A stretch of DNA of 64,000 bases from CALAED01 sp035765195 (GCA_035765195.1 DASTYC010000020.1:1-64000); one strand, 5' to 3'. Shown: positions 8,895 to 19,880, counted from the stretch's first letter. Notes: generated by a model not told the origin, from the sequence alone. Numbers and translations: made by a program.

Positions 8895-9611
8895 CTAGGG
8901 GAACGCGACCTCGACGGCGCGGCGGTCGCTGATGTAGCGGGCATCCCAGACGTACAGCCGCAGGTCGCGCTGCGCCGCGCCCTTGTCGACCGGCTGGGTC
9001 GTGGCCACCCGGACGAGATAGGAGGCGCCCGGCGGCATGTACTGGTCGCCGTTCTCCTCCACCGGAGCCTTGGATCGGCCGAGATAGCCGATCACCGCGC
9101 TGTGGTTGGGCAGGGTGCACAGGTCGCCCCGCACTCCCGGCTGGGGCATGCACCTGGTGCGGATGTTCGCCGGCACCAGCGCGCGCCGCACGAACAGGTC
9201 GCCGGGAAAGTCCAGCAGGCTGGCCTCGCCCTGTGTGTTGGTGAGCACGTAATCGATGAAGGCGTAGGTCTTGCCCGCGGGCGGCGGTGTGGTGTCCGTC
9301 CGCAGCGGCCGGTCGCCCGTGCCGCCGCGGACCGCCGCGACGTCGTAGGCGAAGCCGTCGGGGGTGGTGAGGTGCAGCGCCCGTCCCGTCCGCGGCGGCT
9401 GCACCCGCCCGACCGACCCGCCGTTCACGGCAGGGGCGCCGTCGGTGTCGGGGACGTTCGCGTTCGCGCCGCCGCCGCCGGTCGAACGCAGCAACACGAT
9501 GACGAGGGCGACCAGCATGACTCCGACCACGCCGGTGGCGGCGCCGGCGAGGCTCAGCTTGCCCGCGCTGCGCTTCTTCCTGCGGCGGTGGGATCGGTGG
9601 CTGCCTTCCAT
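8895..9611 (-). CDS. Membrane-anchored extracellular protein, unknown function
   Basis: The protein has 238 residues. A basic N terminus (SHRSHRRRKKRSAGK) precedes one membrane helix at about residues 19-41 (ATGVVGVMLVALVIVLL), then a Gly/Asn-rich linker and a domain of about 170 residues outside the membrane. That domain is beta-rich, with FAYDVAAVRGG, TYAFIDYVLTN and SYLVRVATTQP strands, and resembles DUF4352-type immunoglobulin-like domains of actinobacterial surface proteins. Two cysteines (RCMPQPGVRGDLC) could form a disulfide. It is a single gene, convergent with the ABC operon. No function can be assigned. Confidence 0.75.
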   Translation of the reverse strand: MEGSHRSHRRRKKRSAGKLSLAGAATGVVGVMLVALVIVLLRSTGGGGANANVPDTDGAPAVNGGSVGRVQPPRTGRALHLTTPDGFAYDVAAVRGGTGDRPLRTDTTPPPAGKTYAFIDYVLTNTQGEASLLDFPGDLFVRRALVPANIRTRCMPQPGVRGDLCTLPNHSAVIGYLGRSKAPVEENGDQYMPPGASYLVRVATTQPVDKGAAQRDLRLYVWDARYISDRRAVEVAFP

Positions 9612-9763
9612 GGCCTTCCCGGACGGCGACCTTGCCGATTACCGTCTGTGACCGGCCGCCGATCCTGTCCTTCTGTCTCAGGCGTATTTGAGGCTGGGAG
9701 AATAGAATATAGCTGCATAGCTGGCACAATCAGCACAAATCTCGCTGACCGTGCCGCTGACAA
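9612..9763 (-). other. A/T-rich upstream region
   Basis: A stretch around 9690-9750 (AATAGAATATAGCTGCATAG) is far richer in A/T than its surroundings and lies upstream of the reverse-strand membrane protein gene. It probably holds that gene's promoter, but I could not define convincing -35 and -10 boxes. Confidence 0.4.
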
Positions 9764-9787
9764 TCGTCACGGTACGTAACGTGGCGA
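9764..9787 (-). terminator. Hairpin after the glycolate oxidase operon
   Basis: TCGTCACG (9764-9771) pairs with CGTGGCGA (9780-9787) with one G-T pair and an 8-base loop, 15 bases beyond the glcF stop. It could end the aceB-glcDEF transcript. There is no T-run. Confidence 0.4.
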
Positions 9788-9801
9788 TGCAATTACCCGG
9801 G

Positions 9802-11117
9802 TCACACGGCGCGGCCGAGGAACGCCTCGCGCCCGATCCCGCGCAGCGACGCGTCGAGCACCTCGACCGTGTGGGCCACCCGGAGGGCGTCCGCGGAGGC
9901 GCCGCCCGGCGACGCGCCGTTCATCCGGTGGAGCGAGGTGGCGATCTGCAGCGAGCAGCCGGGGTTGGCCGCGACGAGCAGCTCCGCCTCGGTCGCCCGC
10001 ACCCCGGCGGCCTTGCGCTCGCCGAGCTCCTTGGCCGCCTCGGGCTGCAGCAGGTTGTACACCCCGGCGGAACCGCAGCAGATCTCCGGGTCCGGCACCT
10101 CTTTGACCTCGAGCTCGGGGATGCCGCGGAGAAGTTCGCGCGGCTGCGCCCGGATGCCCTGGGCGTGGCCGAGATGGCAGGCGTCGTGATAGGCCACCGT
10201 GATCGGCAGCGGTCGCCGTACGGCGCGCGGGCCCAGCTCGACGAGGAACTCCGCGACATCGCGCGTCTTGCCGCTCAGCGCGGCGGCGCGCTCGGCCCAG
10301 GCGGGGTCGGCGGCGAACAGCGACGCGTAGTCCTTCATCGCCGAACCGCAGCCCGCCGAGTTGACCACCACTACATCCGCGGACTCGAACGCCGCCATCG
10401 TCGCCCGGGCGAAGTCCATCGCCTCGTCGTCGCGGCCCGAGTGCAGCGACAGCGCGCCGCAGCAGCCCTGCGTCTTGGGGATCAGCACCTCGCAGCCCTC
10501 GGCCGCGAGCACGCGCGCGGTTGCGGCGTTGACCTGCGGGAAGAACTCGCCCTGCACGCAGCCGGTGAGCATCGCGACGCGGGCGCGGCGCGCGCCCTGC
10601 GCGGGGATCCGCTCGGGCAGTCGGACGGCTCGCGCGGGCGGCGGAGCCAGCCGTTCCATCGCGGCCAGGGTGGGCGCGAGGCGGTCGAGCAGGCCGCTGC
10701 GCCTGATCAACCGTGACAGCCCGCTGCGCTGGTAGGCCCGCAGCGGCAGGCGCAGCGCGCGCAGCCGCCGCGGGTAGGGAAAGACCGCGAAGATGGCCTC
10801 GCGCAGGGCGCGATCCGCGCGGCGCCGCGGGTAGTCGTGTTCGACCTGCGCCCGGGTCGCCTCGATCAGCTTGTCGTACTGCACGCCGGACGGGCAGGAC
10901 GTCACGCATGCCATGCAGCCCAGGCAGCGATCGAAGTGCTCGACCATCGGCCCGGACAGCGGCGCGCCGGCGGCATGCTGGCTCATCAGGTGGATGCGGC
11001 CGCGCGGCGAGTCCATCTCCTCGCCCCACAGCAGGTACGTCGGGCAGGTCGGCAGACAGAACCCGCAGTGCACGCAGTCGTCGATCAGCGGCTGCAGGTC
11101 CTCCGACGGGGACGTCA

Positions 11118-11118
<1 letters not shown>
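9802..11118 (-). CDS. glcF: Glycolate oxidase iron-sulfur subunit GlcF
   Basis: GlcF is the electron-transfer subunit of the membrane-associated glycolate oxidase (glycolate to glyoxylate). Two ferredoxin-type 4Fe-4S motifs are visible: CVHCGFCLPTC at residues 15-25 and CLGCMACVTSC near residue 68. Two cysteine-rich CCG-type segments follow (GCCGALSLHSG and CHLGHAQG...EICCGSAG), as in GlcF and lactate-utilisation proteins. The length of 438 residues is normal. The ATG (complement 11116-11118) overlaps the stop of glcE by one base (TGATG), so translation is coupled. It is the last gene of the aceB-glcD-glcE-glcF operon. Confidence 0.93.
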
Positions 11119-12359
<1,241 letters not shown>

Positions 12360-12395
12360 CTCATCGCCTCGCCCACAGCCGGCCTTCCGTCGCCA

Positions 12396-13850
12396 TCAGA
12401 ACAGATCCGCTTTCCCGGCCTCGACGAGAGGATGGACGCCAGAGCGCCGCCCCGGCACCTCGCCGCACAGCCGCGGGGTGGGGAACACCTTGCCCGGGTT
12501 GCACAGCCCCGCCGGGTCGAAGGCGCAGCGGACCATCTGCATCGTGTCGAGGTCGGCCTCGGTGAACATGCGCGCCATGTACCGCGACTTGTCGACGCCG
12601 ACGCCGTGCTCGCCGGTGATCGAACCGCCGTGCTCGATGCACAGGTCGAGGATCTTGCCGGAGACCTCCTCGGCCCGCTCGCCGGCGCCCGGCTCGCCGT
12701 CGTCGTAGAGCACGAGCGGGTGCAGGTTGCCGTCGCCCGCGTGGAAGACGTTGGCCACCCGGATGCCGCTGTCGCGGGACAGCTCGTCGATCCGGGCCAG
12801 CACGACCGGCAGCGCGGTGCGGGGAATCACGCCGTCCTGCACGATGTAGTCGGGACTGATCCGGCCGACCGCGGCGAAGGCCGACTTGCGGCCCTTCCAG
12901 ATCAGCGCGCGCTCGACGTCGTCGGCCGCGATGCGGATCTCGAAGGCCCCGGCCGCCTGGCAGAGCCGCTCGACCTCGGCGAACTGGTGGTCGACCTCGG
13001 CGACCGGTCCGTCGAGCTCGACGACGAGCACCGCCCCGGCCCCTTCGGGGTATTCGCAGTGCACGGCCGCCTCGGCGGCCTCGATCGCCAGCGCGTCCAT
13101 CATCTCGATCGCCGCGGGCACCACGCCGGCGCCGATGATCGCCGAGACCGCCGCGCCGGCCGCCCCGATCGAGTCGAACGCGGCGAGCAGCGTCTGAACC
13201 GTCTCGGGAAGCCTGGTCAGGCGCACCGTGACCTTGGTGGCGATGCCCAGCGTGCCCTCGGAACCGACGAACGCGCCCAGCAGGTCGTAGCCGGCGTCGC
13301 CGGCGTTGATCTGGACGATCTCGCCGTCGGGCGTGACGATCTCGAGGCCGAGCACGTGGTTGACGGTGAAGCCGTACTTCAGGCAGTGCGCGCCGCCGGA
13401 GTTCTCCGCGACGTTGCCGCCGATCGAGCAGATCTGCTGGCTGGAGGGGTCGGGCGCGTAGTAGTAGCCGTAAGGCTTGGCCGCCTTGCTGACGTCGAGG
13501 TTGATCACGCCCGGCTCGACGACCGCGCGCTGGTTGGGGGCGTCGATCTCGATGATGCGCCGCATCTTCGAGGTGACGATCAACACTCCGTCGGTGCGCG
13601 GGAGCGCGCCGCCGGACAGCCCGGTGCCCGAGCCGCGGGCGACGTACGGAACGCCCTCGGCGGCGCAGGCCCGCACGATCGCGGCGATCTGCGCGGCCGA
13701 GCCGGGTAGCACGACGAGCCCGGGCGTCGCCTTGTGGTAGGTGAGCCCGTCGCATTCGTACGTTCGCAGCCGGGCCGGATCGGTGATGACGCTGTCGGCG
13801 CCCAGCAGGCCGGTGAAGCGCTCGGCCAGCGCCGCGAGTGTGCCGCTCAT
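12396..13850 (-). CDS. glcD: Glycolate oxidase catalytic FAD subunit GlcD
   Basis: GlcD is the large flavoprotein subunit that oxidises glycolate (or another 2-hydroxyacid) to glyoxylate. The PCMH FAD motif PYVARGSGTGLSGGALP is at about residues 60-76, with SIGGNVAENSGG further on. The C-terminal FAD-oxidase domain carries NVFHAGDGNLHPLVLYD and ITGEHGVGVDKSRYM, both diagnostic for GlcD and related lactate dehydrogenases. I chose the ATG at 13848-13850 (complement) because GGAAGGG precedes it; a start 13 codons upstream is open but unlikely. The length is 484 residues. The neighbouring malate synthase removes the glyoxylate product, supporting glycolate as substrate. Confidence 0.93.
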   Translation of the reverse strand: MSGTLAALAERFTGLLGADSVITDPARLRTYECDGLTYHKATPGLVVLPGSAAQIAAIVRACAAEGVPYVARGSGTGLSGGALPRTDGVLIVTSKMRRIIEIDAPNQRAVVEPGVINLDVSKAAKPYGYYYAPDPSSQQICSIGGNVAENSGGAHCLKYGFTVNHVLGLEIVTPDGEIVQINAGDAGYDLLGAFVGSEGTLGIATKVTVRLTRLPETVQTLLAAFDSIGAAGAAVSAIIGAGVVPAAIEMMDALAIEAAEAAVHCEYPEGAGAVLVVELDGPVAEVDHQFAEVERLCQAAGAFEIRIAADDVERALIWKGRKSAFAAVGRISPDYIVQDGVIPRTALPVVLARIDELSRDSGIRVANVFHAGDGNLHPLVLYDDGEPGAGERAEEVSGKILDLCIEHGGSITGEHGVGVDKSRYMARMFTEADLDTMQMVRCAFDPAGLCNPGKVFPTPRLCGEVPGRRSGVHPLVEAGKADLF

Positions 13851-13919
13851 AGCCCTTCCATCACACCTCAGTCCGGTCGCCGATCGCAAGATCGCACGGG
13901 CCGCGCCTCGGGCCCGCTG

Positions 13920-15527
13920 CTATGGCATGCGCTCGTAGGCGGGCAGCGTGAGGAACTCGACGAAGTCGTCGGCCAGCGCGACCTCCTTGAACAAGGTCAC
14001 GGCCTGGGCGAAGAGCGTCTCGTCGTAGCCGTCGCCGAGGCCGGCGCGGATCTTCTCCAGCTCCTCGCCGATATACCGTTCGACGAGCTCGGTGGTGATC
14101 TTGGGGCCGTCGGCCAGCGTGACGTCGTTGTGCAGCCACTGCCATACCTGCGACCGGGCGATCTCGGCGGTGGCGGCGTCCTCCATCAGGTTGAAGATCG
14201 CGACGGCGCCGTTGCCGCCCAGCCAGGTGGCGAGGTACTGCAGGCCCACGCTGATGTTGTTGCGGATGCCGGCCTCGGTGACCTGTCCGGGGGTCTTGTC
14301 GATGGCGAGGAGGTCGGCGGCCGAGACCGAGACGTCCTCGCGCAGCCGCTCCAGCTGGTTGGGCCGGTCGCCGAGCACTCCGTCGAAGACCTCGCGGCAC
14401 AGCGGCACCAGGTCGGGGTGGGCCACCCAGGAGCCGTCGAAGCCGTCGCCGGACTCACGGGCCTTGTCGGCCCGCACCTTCTCCATCGCGACCTTGTTGA
14501 CCTCTTCGTCGCGGCGGGAGGGGATGAACGCGGCCATGCCGCCGATCGCGTGCGCGCCGCGCTTGTGGCAGGTGCGCACCAGCAGCTCGGTGTACGCGCG
14601 CATGAACGGAGCCGTCATCGTGATCGAGTTGCGGTCGGGAAGCAGGAAGGCGGCGCCCCGGTCGCGGAACTTCTTGATCACGGAGAAGAGGTAGTCCCAG
14701 CGGCCGGCGTTGAGCCCGGCCGAATGGTCGCGCAGCTCGTAGAGGATCTCCTCCATCTCGAACGCGGCGGGGAACGTCTCGATGAGCACGGTGGCCCGGA
14801 TCGTTCCGCGCGGAATGCCCAGCTCGTCCTGGGCGAGGTTGAACGCGTCGTTCCACAGCCGCGCCTCGAGGTGGCTTTCGATCTTGGCGATGTAGAAGTA
14901 CGGGCCCTTGCCCTTGTCGAGCTGGCGGCGCGCACTGTGGAACATGTAGAGGCCGAAGTCGAACAGCGACCCCGACATCGGCAGGCCGTCGACGAGCACG
15001 TGCTTTTCGTCCAGGTGCCAGCCGCGCGGCCGTACCACGATGGTCGCCAGCTCCTCGTCGGGCCGCAGCGCGTAGGACTTGCCGGAGGCGGGATCGGTGA
15101 AGTCGATGGTGCGATCGAGCGCGTCGCACAGGTTGAGGTGGCCGACGACCATGTTCTCCCACAGCGGGGTGTTGGCGTCCTCGAAGTCGGCCAGCCAGAT
15201 CTTGGCGCCCGAGTTGAGCGCGTTGATCGTCATCTTGCGGTCGGTCGGGCCGGTGATCTCGACCCGGCGGTCCTCGAGCCCGGGGGCCGGCGGCGCCACG
15301 CGCCAGGAGTCGTCGGCGCGGACCGCGGCGGTGTCGGGCAGGAAGTCGAGCGTGCCGCCGCTCGACAGCTCCCGCTGTCGCTCCTGCCGCGCGGCCAGAA
15401 GCTGCCGGCGGCGGGCGCCGAACTCGCGTTGCAGGGTGGCCAGGAAGTCCAGAGCCGCCGGCGTGAGGATCTCGTCGTAGCGCTCGTGGAAGGGGCCGGT
15501 TACCGTCACGCCCTCCGCATCAGTCAT
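13920..15527 (-). CDS. aceB: Malate synthase A
   Basis: This enzyme condenses glyoxylate with acetyl-CoA to give malate. Family A signatures are clear: WLADFEDANTPLWENMV, RPRGWHLDEKHVL, ATVLIETFPAAFEMEEILYE (which includes metal-binding acidic residues) and the C-terminal LTLPAYERMP. The length of 535 residues is typical. It is the first gene of an operon with glcDEF, so the four genes take glycolate through glyoxylate into the C4 pool. No isocitrate lyase is in the window, so this unit is better read as glycolate use than as the glyoxylate shunt. The ATG is preceded by GGGCAGGCAG. Confidence 0.96.
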   Translation of the reverse strand: MTDAEGVTVTGPFHERYDEILTPAALDFLATLQREFGARRRQLLAARQERQRELSSGGTLDFLPDTAAVRADDSWRVAPPAPGLEDRRVEITGPTDRKMTINALNSGAKIWLADFEDANTPLWENMVVGHLNLCDALDRTIDFTDPASGKSYALRPDEELATIVVRPRGWHLDEKHVLVDGLPMSGSLFDFGLYMFHSARRQLDKGKGPYFYIAKIESHLEARLWNDAFNLAQDELGIPRGTIRATVLIETFPAAFEMEEILYELRDHSAGLNAGRWDYLFSVIKKFRDRGAAFLLPDRNSITMTAPFMRAYTELLVRTCHKRGAHAIGGMAAFIPSRRDEEVNKVAMEKVRADKARESGDGFDGSWVAHPDLVPLCREVFDGVLGDRPNQLERLREDVSVSAADLLAIDKTPGQVTEAGIRNNISVGLQYLATWLGGNGAVAIFNLMEDAATAEIARSQVWQWLHNDVTLADGPKITTELVERYIGEELEKIRAGLGDGYDETLFAQAVTLFKEVALADDFVEFLTLPAYERMP

Positions 15528-15558
15528 CTGCCTGCCCTTTCGTACAGTGAAAATCCAC

Positions 15559-15601
15559 TTCTGTTATATGGAACGCTAGTCGGGCGGCCGATAACGGTCA
15601 A
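15559..15601 (-). promoter_or_regulatory. aceB promoter with operator-like dyad
   Basis: On the reverse strand TTGACC (complement 15596-15601) is separated by exactly 17 bases from TAGCGT (complement 15573-15578). Immediately downstream TTCCATATAACAGAA (complement 15559-15573) forms a TTC-N9-GAA dyad covering the start point. IclR-family repressors of glyoxylate genes bind A/T-rich dyads of this kind, so an IclR-type regulator is a reasonable guess only. Confidence 0.6.
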
Positions 15602-15876
15602 AGGCCCGGATCGCGCGCGTCCATGTGCCGTCATACCCGGCTCATCTCGAGGTATAAGGCCGGCCGCGGCCCATTGCCCCGGGCCCGCCGGCGGGCGAGA
15701 GTGGGAGGAGAGCGGGGGAGGCGGTAACGGAGTGGCGGACGGCCCTGAGTGCGGGCGCGAGCACCTCGCGTCAGCCCCCGCTCGGGCACGTCGAAAACCA
15801 GGTGAACGGCCAGACCCCGCGTGGGACGATCGTCAGGAAGATCCGGCTGCGCGGCGGCGTTGACTCTATAGGAACC
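15602..15876 (+). other. Intergenic region upstream of hflX
   Basis: This divergent spacer between aceB and hflX presumably contains the hflX promoter near its right end. In-frame codons extend upstream from the hflX start to 15802, but the extension has no family similarity. I see no RNA gene here. Confidence 0.5.
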
Positions 15877-17292
15877 ATGACTTCACTTTCTTACGAAGAC
15901 CACGAGGACCTGCCCGCGGGCGGCGACCTCGATCTCGCCGACCGGCAGGCGCTGCGCCGCGTGGCCGGCCTGTCCACCGAACTGCACGACATCACCGAGG
16001 TCGAGTACCGCGCGCTCCGGCTGGAGCGGGTCGTGCTCATCGGCGTGTGGACCGACGGCGACGAGGCGCAGGCGGCCAACTCCCTGCGCGAGCTCGCCCT
16101 GCTCGCGGAGACGGCCGGATCCCAGGTGCTCGAAGGCTTGATGCAGCGCCGGGCCAAGCCCGACCCGGCGACCTACATCGGGGCCGGTAAGGCCGCCGAG
16201 CTGAGCGACGTCGTTGTGGCCTCCGGTGCGGACACCGTGATCTGCGACGGGGAGCTCACGCCGAGCCAGCTGCGCAACCTGGAAGAGATCGTCAAGGTCA
16301 AGGTCATCGACCGGACCGCGCTGATCCTCGACATCTTCGCCCAGCACGCCCGCAGCCGCGAAGGCAAGGCGCAGGTCGAGCTGGCCCAGCTCGAATACCT
16401 GCTGCCCCGGCTGCGCGGCTGGGGCGGCAACCTGTCCCGACAGGTCGGTGGGCGCGCCGCGGGCGGCGTGGGCATCGGCGGGCGCGGCCCCGGTGAGACC
16501 AAGATCGAGCTGGACCGCCGGCGGATCCGCACGCGCACCGCCAAGCTGCGCCGCCAGATCGCCGCGATGTCCAAGTCACGTGACACCATGCGGGCGGTTC
16601 GGCGGCGCCGCGAGGTGCCCGCCGTGGCGATCGCCGGCTACACCAACGCGGGCAAGTCCTCGCTGCTCAACCGGCTCACCGGGGCCGGGGTGCTGGTGGA
16701 GGACGCGCTGTTCGCCACCCTCGACCCGACCGTGCGCCGGACGCAGGCCCCCGGCGGGCGCACGTTCACGCTCGCCGACACCGTCGGGTTCGTCCGGCAT
16801 CTGCCGCATCAGCTCGTCGAGGCGTTCCGGTCCACGTTGGAGGAGGTCGTCGACGCCGACCTGATCCTGCACGTGGTCGACGGCTCCGACGCGGCGCCCG
16901 AGGCGCAGATCGACGCCGTCCGCGAGGTGCTGCGCGAGATCGGGGCGGGTGAGGTCCCCGAGCTTGTCGTCATCAACAAGGCCGACGTGGCCGACCCGCT
17001 CGCCATCGCCAGGCTGCGCCGCCGCGAGCCGCACAGCGTCGTGGTCTCGGCCCGCACCGGCGAGGGCACGGACGCCCTGCTCGTCGCGATCGACGACAAC
17101 CTGCCCCGGCTGCGGCGCGAGGTGCGGGTCCTGCTTCCGTACGAGCGCGGCGATCTGGTGGCGCGCGTCCACGACCAGGGCGAGGTGCTGTCCCAAGAGC
17201 ACACCGCCCAGGGCACGGCGTTGCACGCCCGGGTGTCGGCGAGCCTCGCCGGCGAGCTCGAGCGCTTCGCCGTGGAGCCGACCGGTCCCTGA
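15877..17292 (+). CDS. hflX: GTPase HflX
   Basis: HflX is a ribosome-associated GTPase that splits stalled ribosomes under stress. The N-terminal HflX domain (about residues 40-230) includes the glycine-rich GWGGNLSRQVGGRAAGGVG-like loop and GPGETKIELDRRRI. The G domain has G1 GYTNAGKSS near residue 255, G3 DTVGF and G4 NKAD. The length is 471 residues from the ATG at 15877, chosen because AGGAAC precedes it and it begins just before conserved sequence. It stands alone, divergent from the aceB operon. Confidence 0.95.
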   Translation: MTSLSYEDHEDLPAGGDLDLADRQALRRVAGLSTELHDITEVEYRALRLERVVLIGVWTDGDEAQAANSLRELALLAETAGSQVLEGLMQRRAKPDPATYIGAGKAAELSDVVVASGADTVICDGELTPSQLRNLEEIVKVKVIDRTALILDIFAQHARSREGKAQVELAQLEYLLPRLRGWGGNLSRQVGGRAAGGVGIGGRGPGETKIELDRRRIRTRTAKLRRQIAAMSKSRDTMRAVRRRREVPAVAIAGYTNAGKSSLLNRLTGAGVLVEDALFATLDPTVRRTQAPGGRTFTLADTVGFVRHLPHQLVEAFRSTLEEVVDADLILHVVDGSDAAPEAQIDAVREVLREIGAGEVPELVVINKADVADPLAIARLRRREPHSVVVSARTGEGTDALLVAIDDNLPRLRREVRVLLPYERGDLVARVHDQGEVLSQEHTAQGTALHARVSASLAGELERFAVEPTGP

Positions 17293-17723
17293 GCCTCGCG
17301 GCCTCCACGCGGGCCTTTAGGCTTAATGTCGGGATTGGCGGTAAATGGTGCTTTCCTTCTGGTTACATATTGTCCATTTGCCTGGATGATCTTGGGTAAC
17401 TTCGTACGGTCGTAGCACCGGGAGCCGCATCGGGCGACCAGACGCACGGGCAGCCGTTTCATGAAGCATCGCGAGGACTGGGGAACCATTGGGTGCGCGT
17501 TTGCGTTTCTCGGCAAGAGGCTGTACACCGTGCCGCGAGTGCACTACCGTGACGAAACCGATATCTGCGGGTTGGTTGCTCGCGGTGGTCCGATGACCAC
17601 TGACAACCCCACTAGGTTCTCGCCGGCATCCAGTCGGCGCTATCGACCGAGAGCAGGTGACCCACTGCATGGTGTCCGGCTTTCCTTCCCCAGCGCCCAG
17701 TCGCGCGAGCCGGCGGTGACGCG
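17293..17723. other. 430-base gap with no supported gene
   Basis: No open frame here resembles a protein family. The first 120 bases (around 17335-17400) are A/T-richer than the flanks and look promoter-like on both strands (for example TTGTCC at about 17369 and TAACTT further on), but spacings are poor. No tRNA, terminator or strong dyad was found. A small RNA or a long leader for the following amidohydrolase gene is possible but unsupported. Confidence 0.4.
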
Positions 17724-18935
17724 ATGACGGTGCGGCTGTTGACGAACATCGGCCGGCTTTGGACCGGCACCGATGTCTGCAGCAACGCCGCGATCCTCAT
17801 CCACAACGACAGGATCGTCTGGGCGGGGCCGGCCTCCGACCTGCCGCAGAGCGTTCCCGGCATCATCGATGACATCGTCGACGTCGACCACGTCGAAAAC
17901 CTCGGCGGCGGTCTCGTCACGCCGGGGCTCATCGACGCGCACTCCCACCCCGTCTACGCGGGCAACCGCTGGGCCGAGCTGGCGATGCGCACCAGCGGAT
18001 CGTCGCACTCCGAGATCATGGCCGCGGGCGGCGGCGTGGCCTCGACCGTCACCGTGACCCGAGGCACCGACCCCTGGACGCTGTGCAACGGCGTACGCGA
18101 GCGGCTGCGCCAGTGGATCATGAGCGGGACCACGACCGTCGAGGCCAAGACCGGATACCACCTCACCCGCGACGGCGAGCTCGCCGACGTCCGGCTGCTG
18201 CGCTCGCTCGAGGGCGAGCCGGCCATGCCCCGCATCCACGCGACCTTCCTCGCCGCGCACGTGCTGCCGCCGGAGTTCTTCGGCCGGCGCCGTGACTACA
18301 TCGAGGCCGTCCGGCTGTGGGCCGGCGACGCTGCGGCCGCCGGCGCCGACAGCATCGACGTCTACTGCGACGACGGGCACTTCACCCCCGACGAGGCGCG
18401 GGCGCTGCTGGTCAGCGGCAAGCGGGTCGGCCTGAAGGCCCGCATCCACGCCTGCGCCACCGAGCGCATGGGCGCTCCGCAGGTGGCAGCCGAGGTCGGC
18501 TGCGCCTCCGCCGACCTGCTCACCGAGGCCAACGACGACGACATCAAGGCGCTCGCGCATGGAGGCGTCACCGCGACTGTCTGCCCGGGCAGCGCGCTGC
18601 ACACGCGTCGCACGCCGCCCGTCCGGGCCATGCTCGACCGGGGTGTCACGCTCGCGCTCGGCACCGACCACAATCCCGGCCAGTGCGGCATCACCTCGAT
18701 GCCGCTGGTCATCGGCCTCGCCGTGGCGATGTTCGGGCTCAGCGTCACCGAGGCCCTGCGAGCCGCCACCATCGGCGGCGCCTCCGCGCTGCGCGTCGGC
18801 GACCGCGGTTCGCTGGCGCCCGGAATGTGCGCCGACATCGTCTTGTGGGACGCCGACCACGAGGGCGCCTTCGCCTGGGCGTTCGGGCTCCGCGCGCTGC
18901 GCGTCTGGCGCGGCGGGATCCCCGTCCAGCCCTGA
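17724..18935 (+). CDS. hutI: Imidazolonepropionase-like amidohydrolase
   Basis: This 403-residue metal-dependent hydrolase opens imidazolone-5-propionate in histidine degradation if the HutI assignment is right. Metal ligands sit in DAHSHPVYAG (residues 73-82). SSHSEIMAAGGGVASTVTVTR matches the conserved HutI substrate loop, RIHACATERMG holds the next metal His, and ALGTDHNPG the distal Asp. The C-terminal ASALRVGDRGSLAPGMCADI closes the composite beta domain. No hutU, hutH or formiminoglutamate gene lies nearby, which is unusual; a related amidohydrolase with another substrate is therefore possible. It is followed by degV after 99 bases. Confidence 0.8.
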   Translation: MTVRLLTNIGRLWTGTDVCSNAAILIHNDRIVWAGPASDLPQSVPGIIDDIVDVDHVENLGGGLVTPGLIDAHSHPVYAGNRWAELAMRTSGSSHSEIMAAGGGVASTVTVTRGTDPWTLCNGVRERLRQWIMSGTTTVEAKTGYHLTRDGELADVRLLRSLEGEPAMPRIHATFLAAHVLPPEFFGRRRDYIEAVRLWAGDAAAAGADSIDVYCDDGHFTPDEARALLVSGKRVGLKARIHACATERMGAPQVAAEVGCASADLLTEANDDDIKALAHGGVTATVCPGSALHTRRTPPVRAMLDRGVTLALGTDHNPGQCGITSMPLVIGLAVAMFGLSVTEALRAATIGGASALRVGDRGSLAPGMCADIVLWDADHEGAFAWAFGLRALRVWRGGIPVQP

Positions 18936-19034
18936 TCCGCCCGCCCGCGGGTCCGCCCGACCCCGCCGACCGCGCCGATCCCATCGAGCCCGCGCGGTAA
19001 GCGGGCGGGTACCACAGCCGAGTAGGCTCCCGGC

Positions 19035-19880
19035 ATGGGCGCAGGCGTCGCGATCGTGACCGATTCCAGCGCGTACCTGCCCGCCGAGCACGTCGACCGG
19101 CATCAGATCACCGTCGTGCCGCTGCAGGTCGCGATCGGCGGCACCGTGCGCACCGAAGGGGTCGACATCACGGCCGCCGAGGCCGCCCGCGCGCTGCGCG
19201 CGGCCCATCCGATCACCACGTCGAGGCCGTCGCCCGAGCGGTTCGCCGCCGCCTACCGGGCCGCCGCCGACTCCGGTGCCGCCGGCGTCGTGTCGGTCCA
19301 TCTGTCCGCCGCCATGTCGGGCACCGTCGAGACCGCCCGGTGGGCGGCGGCGCGGGCGCCGGTGCCGGTGCGGGTCATCGACAGCCGCGGCATCGGCATG
19401 GCGCTCGGCTTCGCCGCCGTGGCCGGCGCGGTCGCGGCCCGGGCCGGGGCCTCGCTCGCCGAGGTCGCGACCATCGTGGAGGACCGCGCGCGAGCGGCGC
19501 GTTCGCTGTTCTACGTCGACACCCTCGAGCATCTGCGGCGCGGCGGCCGGATCGGGGCCGCCGCCGGACTGCTCGGCTCGGCGCTCATGGTCAAGCCGCT
19601 GCTGCACATCGTCGACGGCCGGGTGGCCCCGCTCGAGAAGGTCAGGACGGCGTCCCGGGCGCTGGCCAGGCTGGAGGACCTGTCCGTCCAGCAGGCCGCC
19701 GACCGCGTGGTCGACCTCGCCGTCCAGCACATGGCGGCCGGAGGCCGGGCCGCGGCCCTGGCGGCCCGGCTGCGCGAGCGCATCCCCCGGGCCCGCGACG
19801 TCTACGTGGGAGAGGTCGGGCCCGTGATCGGCGCGCACGCGGGCCCCGGGATGCTCGGCGTGGTCATCGCCCCGAGGTGA
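19035..19880 (+). CDS. DegV family fatty-acid-binding protein
   Basis: The DegV/FakB fold binds a fatty acid. The N-terminal motif VAIVTDSSAYLP is canonical, followed by ITTSRPSPERF, which contributes to the acyl-carboxylate site, and GTVETARWAAA. The segment FYVDTLEHLRRGGRIGAAAG is the conserved C-terminal domain signature. The length of 281 residues is normal. In Firmicutes such proteins deliver exogenous fatty acids to a FakA kinase; no fakA is in this window, so the role here is unknown. The gene ends at a strong hairpin shared with the cellulase locus. Confidence 0.92.
   Translation: MGAGVAIVTDSSAYLPAEHVDRHQITVVPLQVAIGGTVRTEGVDITAAEAARALRAAHPITTSRPSPERFAAAYRAAADSGAAGVVSVHLSAAMSGTVETARWAAARAPVPVRVIDSRGIGMALGFAAVAGAVAARAGASLAEVATIVEDRARAARSLFYVDTLEHLRRGGRIGAAAGLLGSALMVKPLLHIVDGRVAPLEKVRTASRALARLEDLSVQQAADRVVDLAVQHMAAGGRAAALAARLRERIPRARDVYVGEVGPVIGAHAGPGMLGVVIAPR

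Noticed and set aside
17461..17727. An 88-codon forward frame in the gap before the amidohydrolase gene
   Set aside because: No ribosome binding site, no motif, unusual codon use for this genome, and it overlaps the next start.
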